NCBI RefSeq assembly: GCF_003116095.1
Contig: NZ_LGRA01000021.1
Location: forward strand, 1,870,274 to 1,919,933
Length of the DNA stretch: 49,660 nucleotides
Direction of reading: 5' to 3'
DNA from: Azospirillum sp. TSO35-2
GTDB taxonomy: Bacteria > Pseudomonadota > Alphaproteobacteria > Azospirillales > Azospirillaceae
Shown one piece after another: positions 8,319-16,601 of this stretch. Made by a program: the position numbers and the translations under genes. Each line of letters begins with the position of its first letter. Positions within the stretch are counted from its first letter, which is position 1. The notes beneath the pieces were generated by a model. That model was not told the origin of the DNA. It made no database searches and saw only the letters and a program-made list of their open reading frames with translations.

Positions 8319-9314
8319 TCATCCCACGTTGCCGACTGCGGTGCCGCCCAAGCTTCCCCCCGCATGACCGCTCCCGCCGCCGCGCAGACCCTGGCGGTCC
8401 AGTTCGCGGTGGCTGAGGTTGACCCGCAGGCCCTGCTCCGTCAGCCAGGCGGCCAGCCGTTCGGCGACCAGCACCGACCGGTGCTTGCCGCCGGTGCAGC
8501 CGATGGCGATGGTCAGGTAGCTCTTGCCTTCCTGGTTGTAGCGCGGCAGCAGCGGGCGCAGCAGGTCGGTCAGGTTGCGGAAGAAGGCCGGGTAATCGGG
8601 GTCGCTCTCCACCCGCGCGGCGACGGCCGGGTCGCGGCCCGTCAACGGCCGCAGCGCCGGGTCGTAATGGGGGTTGGTCAGGAACCGCACGTCGAAGACC
8701 AGGTCGGCCTCGCGCGGGAGTCCCAGGCGGAAGGAGAAGGAGGTCACGAACACCTGCAAGGCCGCTTGCGCATCGCGCCGGAAATGTCCCGACAGGATGC
8801 GCCGCAAATCGTGAATGGACAGTTGCGTCGTGTCGATGGTGACGTCGGCCTGTTCCTTCAGCGGGAACAGCAGCGCGCGCTCGCGCTGGATGCCGTCGGG
8901 GACGGTGCGGTCCTCCGCCAGCGGGTGGCGGCGGCGCGTCTCGGTGAAACGGCGCTGCAGCACCTCGTCGCCGCAGTCCAGGAAGACCAGACGGACGTCG
9001 AGGTCGCCGCGGCGGCGCAGGTCCTCCAGCTCGTCCAGGAAGCTCTGCGCGGAAAAGTCGCGGGTGCGGCTGTCGATCACCAGGGCCAGCGGCCGGCGTT
9101 TCGGATCGGCCTGCCGCAGCAGCGCCGGGACCAGCGACAGGCGCAGGTTGTCCACCGCCTCGTAGCCCAGATCCTCCAGCGCCTTCAGCGCCACCGACAT
9201 GCCGGCGCCCGACAGGCCGGTGACCAGCACGATGCGCCCGAGGGCCCCGCCGGTCGTCGCCCCCGCCCCATCCGGGGCGGCCGTTTCGGAGTCGGACGGC
9301 ACGTCAGGGGTCAT
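8319..9314 (-). CDS. rapZ: RapZ-family P-loop protein (RNase adapter)
   Basis: A 331-aa protein of the RapZ/YvcJ family, known in enterobacteria to bind RNA and GlcN6P and to adapt RNase E. The N-terminal P-loop reads GLSGAGMS at residues 33-40, with Met39 where the Walker A Lys is expected. Other family motifs are intact: LEDLGYEAVDNL, LDCGDEVLQRRFTETRRRHPL, FVTSFSFRLGLPREADLVFDVR and the C-terminal CTGGKHRSVLVAE. About 25 extra residues precede the fold. The start at 9314 overlaps the hprK stop in an ATGA arrangement. The function is inferred from the family; the RNA role is not proven in alphaproteobacteria. Confidence 0.93.
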   Translation of the reverse strand: MTPDVPSDSETAAPDGAGATTGGALGRIVLVTGLSGAGMSVALKALEDLGYEAVDNLRLSLVPALLRQADPKRRPLALVIDSRTRDFSAQSFLDELEDLRRRGDLDVRLVFLDCGDEVLQRRFTETRRRHPLAEDRTVPDGIQRERALLFPLKEQADVTIDTTQLSIHDLRRILSGHFRRDAQAALQVFVTSFSFRLGLPREADLVFDVRFLTNPHYDPALRPLTGRDPAVAARVESDPDYPAFFRNLTDLLRPLLPRYNQEGKSYLTIAIGCTGGKHRSVLVAERLAAWLTEQGLRVNLSHRELDRQGLRGGGSGHAGGSLGGTAVGNVG

Positions 9315-9787
9315 GGCATGGCCGACAGGCTGGGCATCGCCGACAAGCTGGCCGGAACCCGCTCCAGCCGGCCGTCGCGCAAGGACACGGCGGCAAGGCG
9401 GATCTTGGCCGGGGTGGAGGCGTCGAAGGCGCAAAGGCCCAGCCGGGGCAGGACGATTCCCAGCAGCGTGTCGGCTTCCGCCTGCGGCAGGCGTTCGACC
9501 GCCTCGCGCGGCGTCAGGTCGACGACCAGCCCGACCGGGGCCGACCCGGCGGCGGGAACCGGCAGGATGCCGACCCCCCGCACCTCCAGCAGCCCGGCCA
9601 GCGCGGACGGGGCCGAGGCGATCAGGCGGCCGGCATCGGCGCGCAGAATCACCCGGTCGTCCGCGACCAGTCGGGCGCCACCGTCGATCAGTCGCAAGGC
9701 CAAGTCGGATTTTCCGCGCCCCGAATCCCCTCGCAGCAGCACGCCGATGTCGGAGAGCAAGACGCAGGTGCCGTGAATCGTCACCAT
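9311..9787 (-). CDS. hprK: HPr kinase/phosphorylase, short alphaproteobacterial form
   Basis: A 158-aa HPr serine kinase reduced to the catalytic domain, as is usual in alphaproteobacteria, versus about 310 aa in Firmicutes. The Walker A is GDSGRGKS at residues 20-27, followed by LVADDRVIL and the EVRGVGILPVP segment that forms the HprK signature. Its substrate Ser is present in the HPr encoded downstream. The ATG at 9787 matches the family start MVTIHGTCV; upstream in-frame codons are not homologous. The last residues repeat SLSAMP twice through an 18-bp duplication. It overlaps rapZ by 4 bp. Confidence 0.93.
   Translation of the reverse strand: MVTIHGTCVLLSDIGVLLRGDSGRGKSDLALRLIDGGARLVADDRVILRADAGRLIASAPSALAGLLEVRGVGILPVPAAGSAPVGLVVDLTPREAVERLPQAEADTLLGIVLPRLGLCAFDASTPAKIRLAAVSLRDGRLERVPASLSAMPSLSAMP
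9316..9351. repeat. 18-bp direct duplication at the 3' end of hprK
   Basis: Positions 9316-9333 and 9334-9351 are two 18-bp copies differing at two bases. They encode the doubled SLSAMP tail of HprK and end two bases from the rapZ ATG, so the duplication lies where rapZ ribosome loading should occur. Confidence 0.8.
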
Positions 9788-9928
9788 AGTCTGGCGAAGG
9801 TGAGACGTGCCGCAGGTTCTGTCAATGGAAACGGAACGGTGGCGCGGCGGGTCAGGAGGAGAAGCCTGAACAGGATCCCCCATCCGTTTCGCGCCGTTCT
9901 TTCGGTGCGGCGACACTCCAGCCGCCGC

Positions 9929-10306
9929 TCACCCGCCGACGGCGCCACGGGGGGTGCGGCGGATGGCCTCCAGCTCCTCGGCCAGGGCGTCGCGACGGCG
10001 GATCATCTCGTCGAGATCCTCCAGCTCCGCCGCTTCCTGGCAGGCGTCGCGGAAGTCCTTCTCGCGCTTCAGCCGGACCAGCAGGACCTTGTAGTTGTCG
10101 GCGATGCTGGCGAGGTGGCGCTGGGCGCCCTGCAGCGCCTCCGCCAGTTGGCTCCGCTCCTGCGCGGAATCACGCATCATGCGGGCCAGTTCGCCCTGCT
10201 GCCGGCCGGCGTCGCGGATCAGGCGGGCCAAGCGGTAGCGGCGCAGATCGACGATCTGGGCGGTGCCCGACGGCGGTGACGACTCGTTCACGGCGAATTC
10301 GGGCAT
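9929..10306 (-). CDS. Hypothetical coiled-coil protein, 125 aa
   Basis: I do not recognise a family. The protein is highly charged, with long helical stretches rich in Arg, Glu, Ala and Leu (about residues 20-115) that look like a coiled coil, e.g. IVDLRRYRLARLIRDAGRQQ and ELEDLDEMIRRRDALAEELE. There is no signal peptide or membrane segment. A strong GGAGG precedes the ATG at 10306. It lies between chvG and hprK on the same strand, 141 bp before hprK, so it may be a partner of the phosphorelay or of ChvG. That is only a context inference. Confidence 0.75.
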   Translation of the reverse strand: MPEFAVNESSPPSGTAQIVDLRRYRLARLIRDAGRQQGELARMMRDSAQERSQLAEALQGAQRHLASIADNYKVLLVRLKREKDFRDACQEAAELEDLDEMIRRRDALAEELEAIRRTPRGAVGG

Positions 10307-10426
10307 GGCAACCTCCAGTCGTTGTCAAGGGCCACGCAACACCCACTGCCCACCGCGGAAACCGCGATGAGGACAACCAGCCCGGAGCGGTCCGGGCGCC
10401 GCGTCAGCCGGTGGGCGAGCAATGAC

Positions 10427-10443
10427 CGTCAATATGATTGACG
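10427..10443. promoter_or_regulatory. Perfect inverted repeat upstream of the coiled-coil gene
   Basis: CGTCAAT-ATG-ATTGACG is a perfect 7-3-7 palindrome in an otherwise less GC-rich 196-bp gap (10307-10502) between the chvG stop and the start of the 125-aa gene. It lies 121 bp upstream of that ATG. Its symmetry and position fit a transcription-factor operator; the factor is unknown. Confidence 0.45.
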
Positions 10444-10502
10444 TATCGCCAGCCCTTGTCCACCGCATATTTAGAATGTAATACGAATTTCGGCCAGAAG
10501 CC

Positions 10503-12197
10503 TCACAGCAACGGCAGCGTCACGACGAAATCGGCGCCCTCGATCGTCCCATTGGATAAGAGACGATTTTTCGTCGAGATTGAACCATTGTGCGCACCAA
10601 CTATTTGCTTTGCTATCGACAGCCCAAGCCCGGAATGGGTGCCGAACTTCTCGCCCGCCGGGCGTTCGGTGTAGAAGCGGTCGAAGATGGCGTCTTCCTT
10701 GCCCTCCGGAATGCCCGGCCCCTGGTCGGAGACGACGACCGTCACCGTGCGGCCGTGGCGCCGCGCCGTCAGACGCACGGTCCCACCCGGCGGCGAGAAG
10801 GACAGGGCGTTGTCGATCAGGTTCTGGAACACCTGGGTCAGCCGTCCTTCCAGCCCCGGCACCACCAGCCGCTCGCCCGCCGGCACATCGACGAGGACCC
10901 GGGGCACGGTGGAGGCCCCCATCCCCTCCGCCTCGCCCTCCGCCCCGTCGTCGTCCACCGGACGGCGCAGGTCGGCCAGCATGGCCAGCAGGCCGCCGAT
11001 GTCCACCGGCTCCGGCTCGGCGCGCGACAGCTCGGCGTCGAGGCGCGAGGCGTTGGAGATGTCGCTGATCAGCCGGTCCAGCCGCTGCACGTCGTCGGCG
11101 ATGATCGCCATCAGCCGGTCGCGCTGGCGCGGATCGCTGACGCGGCCGGCGGTCTCCACCGCGCTGCGCAGCGAGGTCAGCGGGTTCTTGATCTCGTGGG
11201 CGACGTCGGCGGCGAAGCGTTCGATGGCGTCCATCCGCGTCCACAGCGCGTCGGTCATCTCGCGCAGCACGCCCGACAGCTCGCCGATCTCGTCGCCGCG
11301 GCGGGTCAGGTCGGGGATCTCGGTGTGGCGGCCGTGCGCGGTGCGCAGCCGGTCGGCGGCCTGGGCCAGCCGGCGGATCGGCCGGGCGATGGTGCCGGCC
11401 AGATAGAAGGACAGCGCCACCGTCACCAGCAGCGCCACCCCGAACACCCGCAGGATGTCGAAGCGGACGGAGCGGATGGCGCGGTCGATCTCGCCGCCGC
11501 CACGGGCCAGCAGCACCGCCCCCAGCACCTCGCGGTAGCGCTGCACCGGCACCGCGACCGTCAGCAGGAGTTCCGGGTCGCCGCCCTCGCCGTCGACGCG
11601 CCAGACGGTGGCCGCGGTCTCGCCGTTCAGGGCACGGTCGACGTCGGGATTGGGCTGACCCGGCCCTTCCCGATAGGCCGGCAACCCCTCGCGGCTGGGC
11701 ACCACGTCGATCAGCCGGCTGTAGAGGTCGTTGATCGCGCGGCTGACCGGGTCGCCCGCCGCCGGCGGCGGCAGCTCGCGGATTTCGATGCGCCCCTGCG
11801 AACCGATCAGCACCCGGCTGTCCGACAGCATGTGCGCGTCGATGTCGTACAGGCGGGTGCGGGTTGCCGTCGCCTCCGCCAGGCGGCGGACCATCGGCCG
11901 GGCCAGTTCGGGCGCCAGCTCGAACCGCTCGCCGCTCTCGTCGCCGGTCGGCGACGGCGCGGTCAGGATGCGGTTCACCGCCCCTTCGCCCAGCGCCGAG
12001 GCGAAGATGCGCGCCTCGGTCGCCAGCGCCTCGGTCTCGGCCTGGATCAGGCGGTCCTGGTAGCGGCCGAGATAGAGCAGCCCGGCCGCCAGCACCAGCA
12101 GCGCCAGGACGTTGACCGCCAGGATGCGCAGCGTCAGCGGCGACACGCCGCGCCGCCGGACCTTGCCGCCGATCCCCGGACCGACCTCCCCGGCCAC
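10503..12197 (-). CDS. chvG: Sensor histidine kinase of the ChvG/ExoS type
   Basis: Membrane sensor kinase of about 564 aa. There is a first transmembrane segment (LRILAVNVLALLVLAAGLLYLG), a large periplasmic sensor region, a second membrane segment (FGVALLVTVALSFYLAGTIA), HAMP, and the phosphoacceptor His in FAADVAHEIKNPLTSLRS. The ATPase has an N box (QNLIDNALSF), VSDQGPGIP and SGLGLSIAKQI. The GTG at 12197 is chosen because AAGGA lies five bases upstream and the start directly follows the chvI stop; an ATG at 12227 would overlap chvI without a Shine-Dalgarno. The last 40 codons are notably AT-richer than the rest. It pairs with ChvI and in rhizobia senses acid and envelope conditions. Confidence 0.93.
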   Translation of the reverse strand: MAGEVGPGIGGKVRRRGVSPLTLRILAVNVLALLVLAAGLLYLGRYQDRLIQAETEALATEARIFASALGEGAVNRILTAPSPTGDESGERFELAPELARPMVRRLAEATATRTRLYDIDAHMLSDSRVLIGSQGRIEIRELPPPAAGDPVSRAINDLYSRLIDVVPSREGLPAYREGPGQPNPDVDRALNGETAATVWRVDGEGGDPELLLTVAVPVQRYREVLGAVLLARGGGEIDRAIRSVRFDILRVFGVALLVTVALSFYLAGTIARPIRRLAQAADRLRTAHGRHTEIPDLTRRGDEIGELSGVLREMTDALWTRMDAIERFAADVAHEIKNPLTSLRSAVETAGRVSDPRQRDRLMAIIADDVQRLDRLISDISNASRLDAELSRAEPEPVDIGGLLAMLADLRRPVDDDGAEGEAEGMGASTVPRVLVDVPAGERLVVPGLEGRLTQVFQNLIDNALSFSPPGGTVRLTARRHGRTVTVVVSDQGPGIPEGKEDAIFDRFYTERPAGEKFGTHSGLGLSIAKQIVGAHNGSISTKNRLLSNGTIEGADFVVTLPLL

Positions 12198-12198
12198 G

Positions 12199-12894
12199 TT
12201 ATTCCTTGTATCGGTAGCCGACGCCATAGAGCGTTTCGATCTGGGCGAAGTCGCCGTCGATCGCCTTGAATTTCTTGCGCAGCCGCTTGATGTGGCTGTC
12301 GATGGTCCGGTCGTCGACATAGACATGCTCGCCATAGGCCGCGTCCATCAGCTGGTCGCGGTTCTTCACGTGGCCCGGCCGCTGGGCCAGGGCCCGGACC
12401 AGCAGGAACTCGGTCACCGTCAGGTCGATCGGCTGGCCTTTCCAGGTGCAGGCGTGGCGGGCGCCGTCCAGCACCAGGGGGCCGCGGGTGATGATCTGCC
12501 CGGGCTCCGCGTCCGTGGTGTCGCCGCGCAGCGACTCGCGCCGCAGCAGGGCGCGGATGCGTTCGATCAGCAGGCGCTGCGAGAAGGGCTTCTTGATGTA
12601 GTCGTCCGCGCCCATGCGCAGGCCCATCAGCTCGTCCAGCTCGTCGTCCTTGCTGGTCAGGAAGATGACGGGCATCTGGCTGGTCTGGCGCAGCCGCTGG
12701 AGCAGCTCCATCCCGTCCATCCGCGGCATCTTGATGTCGAGCACGGCGAGGTCGGGCGGGCGCTGGGTCAGGCCGCGCAGGGCCTCGGCGCCGTCGGTGT
12801 AGGTGCGCACCTCGAACCCCTCCGCCTCCAAGGCGATGGAGATCGAGGCCAGGATGTTGCGGTCGTCATCCACCAGGGCGACGGTGTGGGCCAT
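12199..12894 (-). CDS. chvI: Response regulator of the ChvI type (OmpR family)
   Basis: A 231-aa two-domain response regulator. The receiver domain has the acidic pocket DDD at 9-11, phosphoacceptor Asp53 in VLDIKMPRMDG, and Lys in YIKKPF. The C-terminal winged helix ends in DSHIKRLRKKFKAIDGD...ETLYGVGYRYKE, the OmpR/PhoB type. Homology and length favour the ATG at 12894 over the upstream in-frame ATG at 12981. It is the first gene of the minus-strand block. In other alphaproteobacteria ChvI influences pckA expression, and here a PEPCK gene lies divergently 1.6 kb away. Confidence 0.95.
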   Translation of the reverse strand: MAHTVALVDDDRNILASISIALEAEGFEVRTYTDGAEALRGLTQRPPDLAVLDIKMPRMDGMELLQRLRQTSQMPVIFLTSKDDELDELMGLRMGADDYIKKPFSQRLLIERIRALLRRESLRGDTTDAEPGQIITRGPLVLDGARHACTWKGQPIDLTVTEFLLVRALAQRPGHVKNRDQLMDAAYGEHVYVDDRTIDSHIKRLRKKFKAIDGDFAQIETLYGVGYRYKE

Positions 12895-13134
12895 GGTCGT
12901 TGCAGGATCCCGGTCAGGCGGTTGGAAACAGGGCGGTGTTGGGACGCTCCGGACGGGCGCCCGAAATGTTAGCGGAAACATGAGGCATAGGACGGGCGGT
13001 CATTCCAATACTTTATGCCAGAGTCCAGGTACCAGCGGCAGTTTTCGCTTTTCCCGCGCCATTTGTCTGGTCCAATATGGCGTCAATGCGGCGCCGAACA
13101 ACGGTGCCGCGCGGGAGAACGCACTCGTTTTGGA

Positions 13135-14031
13135 ATGAGTTTTTCGAACGCCCCTTGCGCGTCCTCTCCAGCCGGAACGACTCCGGGCGGGAGCGAGGGC
13201 AAGTCGTCGTTGCCGAACGGCGCGGCGAGCCCGACCCTGGCCCGGTCGTCCCCGGCCCCCGCGGCCCCGGCCGAACGCGCCCGGCGCCTGATGCGCGCCT
13301 GCGACCGCGCAACGCTCGCCACCGCGCAGCGACCGGACGAAGCCGCGCCCGCCACCGCCGGATGGCCCTACCCGTCCCTGGTCCTCGTCGCCTTCGACCA
13401 TGACGGCAGCCCGCTGCTGCTGCTGTCGACGCTGGCCGACCACACCCGCAACCTGCTGGCCGACGACCGGGTCGGGCTGCTGTTCGACGGCACCGCCGGG
13501 CTGGCGCAGCCGCTGACCGGGGCGCGGCTGTCGGTGCTGGGCCGGGCGGTCCGGTCCGACGACCCCGGCCACCGCGCCCGCTACCTGCGGCGCCATCCCG
13601 ACGCCGCGCTCTACGCCGGCTTCGGCGACTTCGCGATTTACCGCGTGGCGGTGGAGCGGGCGCATCTGGTCGCCGGCTTCGGCCGCATCCACTGGCTGTC
13701 CGCCGCCGAGCTGGACCTCCCCCACCCCGCGCCGGCGCTGGCCGCGGGCGAGGCGGAGCTGCTCGACCGCCTGAACGCGGACGGCCTCGGCCCGGCGCTG
13801 GGGCCGTCCGGCGCCGGCGATGCCGAACAGGTTCCCGATCCGGCCCCCAATCAGGACAGCTGGAGCCTGACCGGGGTGGACCCGGAGGGATGCGACCTTC
13901 GGCGCGGGGGGTACGTCGCCCGCGTCGATTTTGAGCAGAGAATCCATGACCCTGAATCGGCTAGACTGGCGCTCGACGCGCTGGTCCGGATCCGCCGAGG
14001 GTCCGGAGCCGCCGGCGGACGGGAGGTCTGA
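13135..14031 (+). CDS. HugZ-like FMN-binding split-barrel protein with DUF2470 domain
   Basis: About 298 aa. The middle portion matches the pyridoxamine-phosphate-oxidase-like split barrel of the HugZ/heme-utilisation group: PSLVLVAFDHDGSPLLLLSTLADHTRNL, then GDFAIYRVAVERAHLVAGFGRIHWL. The C-terminal part (LTGVDPEGCDLRRGGYVARVDF) is the DUF2470 domain often fused to it. HugZ members degrade heme, but many homologues are uncharacterised, so heme oxygenase activity is only possible here. The start is uncertain: the ATG at 13135 lacks a clear Shine-Dalgarno, and the first 45 residues are low-complexity. It is divergent from chvI across 240 bp. Confidence 0.8.
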   Translation: MSFSNAPCASSPAGTTPGGSEGKSSLPNGAASPTLARSSPAPAAPAERARRLMRACDRATLATAQRPDEAAPATAGWPYPSLVLVAFDHDGSPLLLLSTLADHTRNLLADDRVGLLFDGTAGLAQPLTGARLSVLGRAVRSDDPGHRARYLRRHPDAALYAGFGDFAIYRVAVERAHLVAGFGRIHWLSAAELDLPHPAPALAAGEAELLDRLNADGLGPALGPSGAGDAEQVPDPAPNQDSWSLTGVDPEGCDLRRGGYVARVDFEQRIHDPESARLALDALVRIRRGSGAAGGREV

Positions 14032-14517
14032 CCACCCCGCACCGCCCAACAACAAGAATCCGGCCGCATCGAACGGCCCACGACAAGAACGAGCGACGAG
14101 CCGCCAGCCGGACATCGTCCGCCGTCATCGCGAACGACCAACCGAGAGGTCGTGACGACACCGACGGACGCCGCACCAAAAACAAGAACGCGGCGTTCGA
14201 CCAGCGCAACCAGGAGAACAGTTCAGTGGACCATAACGGATCGACCCGTTTCCCGTCCGGGCTTCGCGCCCCCAGACATCGCGCTCTCGGCCCCCCTTTC
14301 GGACCGCTTTTTGGACCGTCTTGTCGCAGCGCCGGCCCGGCGCTGCGGACCGCGGGTGGCTTCGGCCGCGCGCGCCTTTGCGGGACGGCGCCCCGCTGAC
14401 GCGGCGGACGCCTGCCTTCCGACACGACAACGGACGAAAGAACGGCCGGCCCGGCCGCGGGATCCCCAGGGGGAACGCCCGCTTTCACGGGACCGGCCCA
14501 GCATTCGAGAGGACGCT
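14032..14517 (+). promoter_or_regulatory. Long gene-free leader upstream of pckG
   Basis: 486 bp with no convincing gene. The frame is open here, but the translation is Arg/Ala/Pro-rich and non-homologous. The segment contains a 21-nt perfect palindrome (14326-14346), a small inverted repeat ACGACC/GGTCGT near 14132-14149, and AGGA at 14510-14513 just before the pckG ATG. It probably holds the pckG promoter and a structured 5' UTR. Confidence 0.5.
14326..14346. repeat. 21-nt perfect palindrome in pckG leader
   Basis: GCAGCGCCGG, one spacer C, then CCGGCGCTGC. As RNA it would form a very stable stem with a minimal loop. No U-run follows on either strand, so it is not a classical terminator. 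It could be an operator or an mRNA structure 170 nt upstream of the start codon. Confidence 0.6.
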
Positions 14518-16341
14518 ATGACTGGTAACACGCGGACGCGGAACAAGAAGCTCCTGGCCTGGGTCGAGGAGATCGCGCTGAAATGCAAGCCGGAGCGGGT
14601 TCACTGGTGCGACGGTTCGCAGGAGGAATACGACCGTCTCTGTGAGGAGATGGTGGCATCGGGCACCTTCATCCGCCTGAACGAGGCCAAGCGCCAGAAC
14701 TCCTTCCTCTGCCGCTCCGATCCGGGCGACGTCGCGCGGGTCGAGGACAGCACCTACATCTGCTCCAAGACGCGCGAGGAAGCCGGTCCGACCAACAACT
14801 GGATGGACCCGGAGGAGATGAAGGCCAAGCTGGACGGCATGTTCGAAGGCTGCATGCGCGGCCGCACCATGTATGTGGTGCCGTTCAGCATGGGTCCGCT
14901 CGGCTCCGACATCGCCCACATCGGCGTGCAGATCTCCGACAGCCCCTACGTCGCCGTCAACATGCGCCTGATGACCCGCATGGGCCAGAAGGTGCTGGAC
15001 ATCCTGGGCGACGGCGACTTCGTGCCGGCGCTGCACTCGGTCGGCGCCCCGCTGGAGCCGGGCGAGGCCGACGTGGCCTGGCCCTGCAACGCCGAGAACA
15101 AGTACATCGTCCATTTCCCGGACGAGCACCGCATCGTCTCCTACGGCTCCGGCTACGGCGGCAACGCGCTGCTGGGCAAGAAGTGCTTCGCGCTGCGCAT
15201 CGCCTCGGCGATGGGCCGCGAGCAGGGCTGGCTGGCCGAGCACATGCTGATCCTGGGCGTGGAAAGCCCGACCGGCGAGAAGACCTATGTCGGCGCCGCC
15301 TTCCCGTCGGCCTGCGGCAAGACCAACTTCGCCATGCTGGTCCCGCCGAAGGAGTTCGAGGGCTGGAAGGTCCGCACCATCGGTGACGACATCGCCTGGA
15401 TCAAGCCGCAGCCGGACGGCACGCTGCGCGCCATCAACCCGGAGGCCGGCTTCTTCGGCGTCGCCCCCGGCACCAGCGTGAAGTCGAACCCGAACGCGCT
15501 GAAGACGCTGGACCACAACGTCATCTTCACCAACGTCGCGCTGACCGACGACGGCGACGTGTGGTGGGAAGGCCTGACCGACACCGCGCCGGAACACCTG
15601 ATCGACTGGCAGGGCAAGGACTGGACCCCGGGTTGCGGCCGCGTCGCCGCCCACCCGAACAGCCGCTTCACCGCCCCGGCGGCGCAGTGCCCGTCGATCG
15701 ACCCGGCGTGGGAGGATCCGGCCGGCGTTCCGATCAGCGCCTTCATCTTCGGCGGCCGCCTGTCGAAGACCTTCCCGCTGGTGTTCGAGGCCTACAACTG
15801 GCGCGAAGGCGTCTACTGGGCCGCGACCATGGGCTCGGAGGCCACCGCCGCCGCCGTCGGCCAGGCCGCCATTCGCCGCGACCCGTTCGCCATGCTGCCC
15901 TTCTGCGGCTACAACATGGCCGACTACTGGAACCACTGGCTGTCGATGGAAGGCAAGATCGAAACCTTGCCGCGCATCTACCGCGTCAACTGGTTCCGCA
16001 AGGATGAGAACGGCAAGTTCGTCTGGCCGGGCTTCGGCGACAACATGCGCGTCCTGAAGTGGATCGTCGACCGCGTCCGCGGCCGCGCCACCGAGGTCGC
16101 CGAGTCGCCGTTCGGCTACTCGCCGCGCTACCAGGATCTGAACTGGTCGGGCCTGAGCTTCCCGGAAGACAAGTTCGCCAAGATCATGGACATCGACCGC
16201 AAGGAGGCCGAGGCCGAGGCGCGCGACCAGGAAGAGCTGTTCAACCGCTTCGGCGACCGTCTGCCCGAGGAGATCGAGCAGCAGCGCGTCGCCCTGCTGA
16301 AGCGGCTGGAAACCAGCCCGGAGGTCTGGCGCATCGGCTGA
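14518..16341 (+). CDS. pckG: Phosphoenolpyruvate carboxykinase (GTP)
   Basis: GTP-dependent PEPCK of 607 aa, converting oxaloacetate to PEP, the entry step of gluconeogenesis. The nucleotide P-loop (kinase-1a) is FPSACGKTN at about residues 262-270. Other GTP-class marks are VPFSMGPLGSDIAHIGVQ, SYGSGYGGNALLGKKCFALR and TIGDDIAWIKPQPDG. Length is right for the GTP class (about 600 aa) versus about 530 aa for the unrelated-sequence ATP class, PckA. ATG 14518 follows AGGA by four bases. A GNRA-loop terminator follows the gene. Confidence 0.97.
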   Translation: MTGNTRTRNKKLLAWVEEIALKCKPERVHWCDGSQEEYDRLCEEMVASGTFIRLNEAKRQNSFLCRSDPGDVARVEDSTYICSKTREEAGPTNNWMDPEEMKAKLDGMFEGCMRGRTMYVVPFSMGPLGSDIAHIGVQISDSPYVAVNMRLMTRMGQKVLDILGDGDFVPALHSVGAPLEPGEADVAWPCNAENKYIVHFPDEHRIVSYGSGYGGNALLGKKCFALRIASAMGREQGWLAEHMLILGVESPTGEKTYVGAAFPSACGKTNFAMLVPPKEFEGWKVRTIGDDIAWIKPQPDGTLRAINPEAGFFGVAPGTSVKSNPNALKTLDHNVIFTNVALTDDGDVWWEGLTDTAPEHLIDWQGKDWTPGCGRVAAHPNSRFTAPAAQCPSIDPAWEDPAGVPISAFIFGGRLSKTFPLVFEAYNWREGVYWAATMGSEATAAAVGQAAIRRDPFAMLPFCGYNMADYWNHWLSMEGKIETLPRIYRVNWFRKDENGKFVWPGFGDNMRVLKWIVDRVRGRATEVAESPFGYSPRYQDLNWSGLSFPEDKFAKIMDIDRKEAEAEARDQEELFNRFGDRLPEEIEQQRVALLKRLETSPEVWRIG

Positions 16342-16370
16342 CCGCCGTCCGCGCATGCACCGGTAAGGAT

Positions 16371-16399
16371 GGGGGCTGCCGCAAGGCGGCCCCTTTTCC
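16371..16399 (+). terminator. Rho-independent terminator of pckG
   Basis: GGGGCTGCC (16372-16380), loop GCAA, GGCGGCCCC (16385-16393), then TTTT. Nine base pairs with one G-U and a tetraloop, 30 bp after the pckG stop. Confidence 0.8.
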
Positions 16400-16601
16400 G
16401 TTCGGGGTCCACGACCATGAACTCCCCGTCATCTTCGCAGCGGCGGCGAGCGGACCGCCGCCCCCGCCCCGGCGTCGCGACTCAACCTTTGCAACGCACC
16501 GCAGCATCCCGGACCTTTCAGCGATTTAACCGGCTTGTCAAAATGATCAGGCATAAAGTCGCCCACGCCGGTCCGCATGCATGCCAGGGGAGTGCGACAG
16601 C

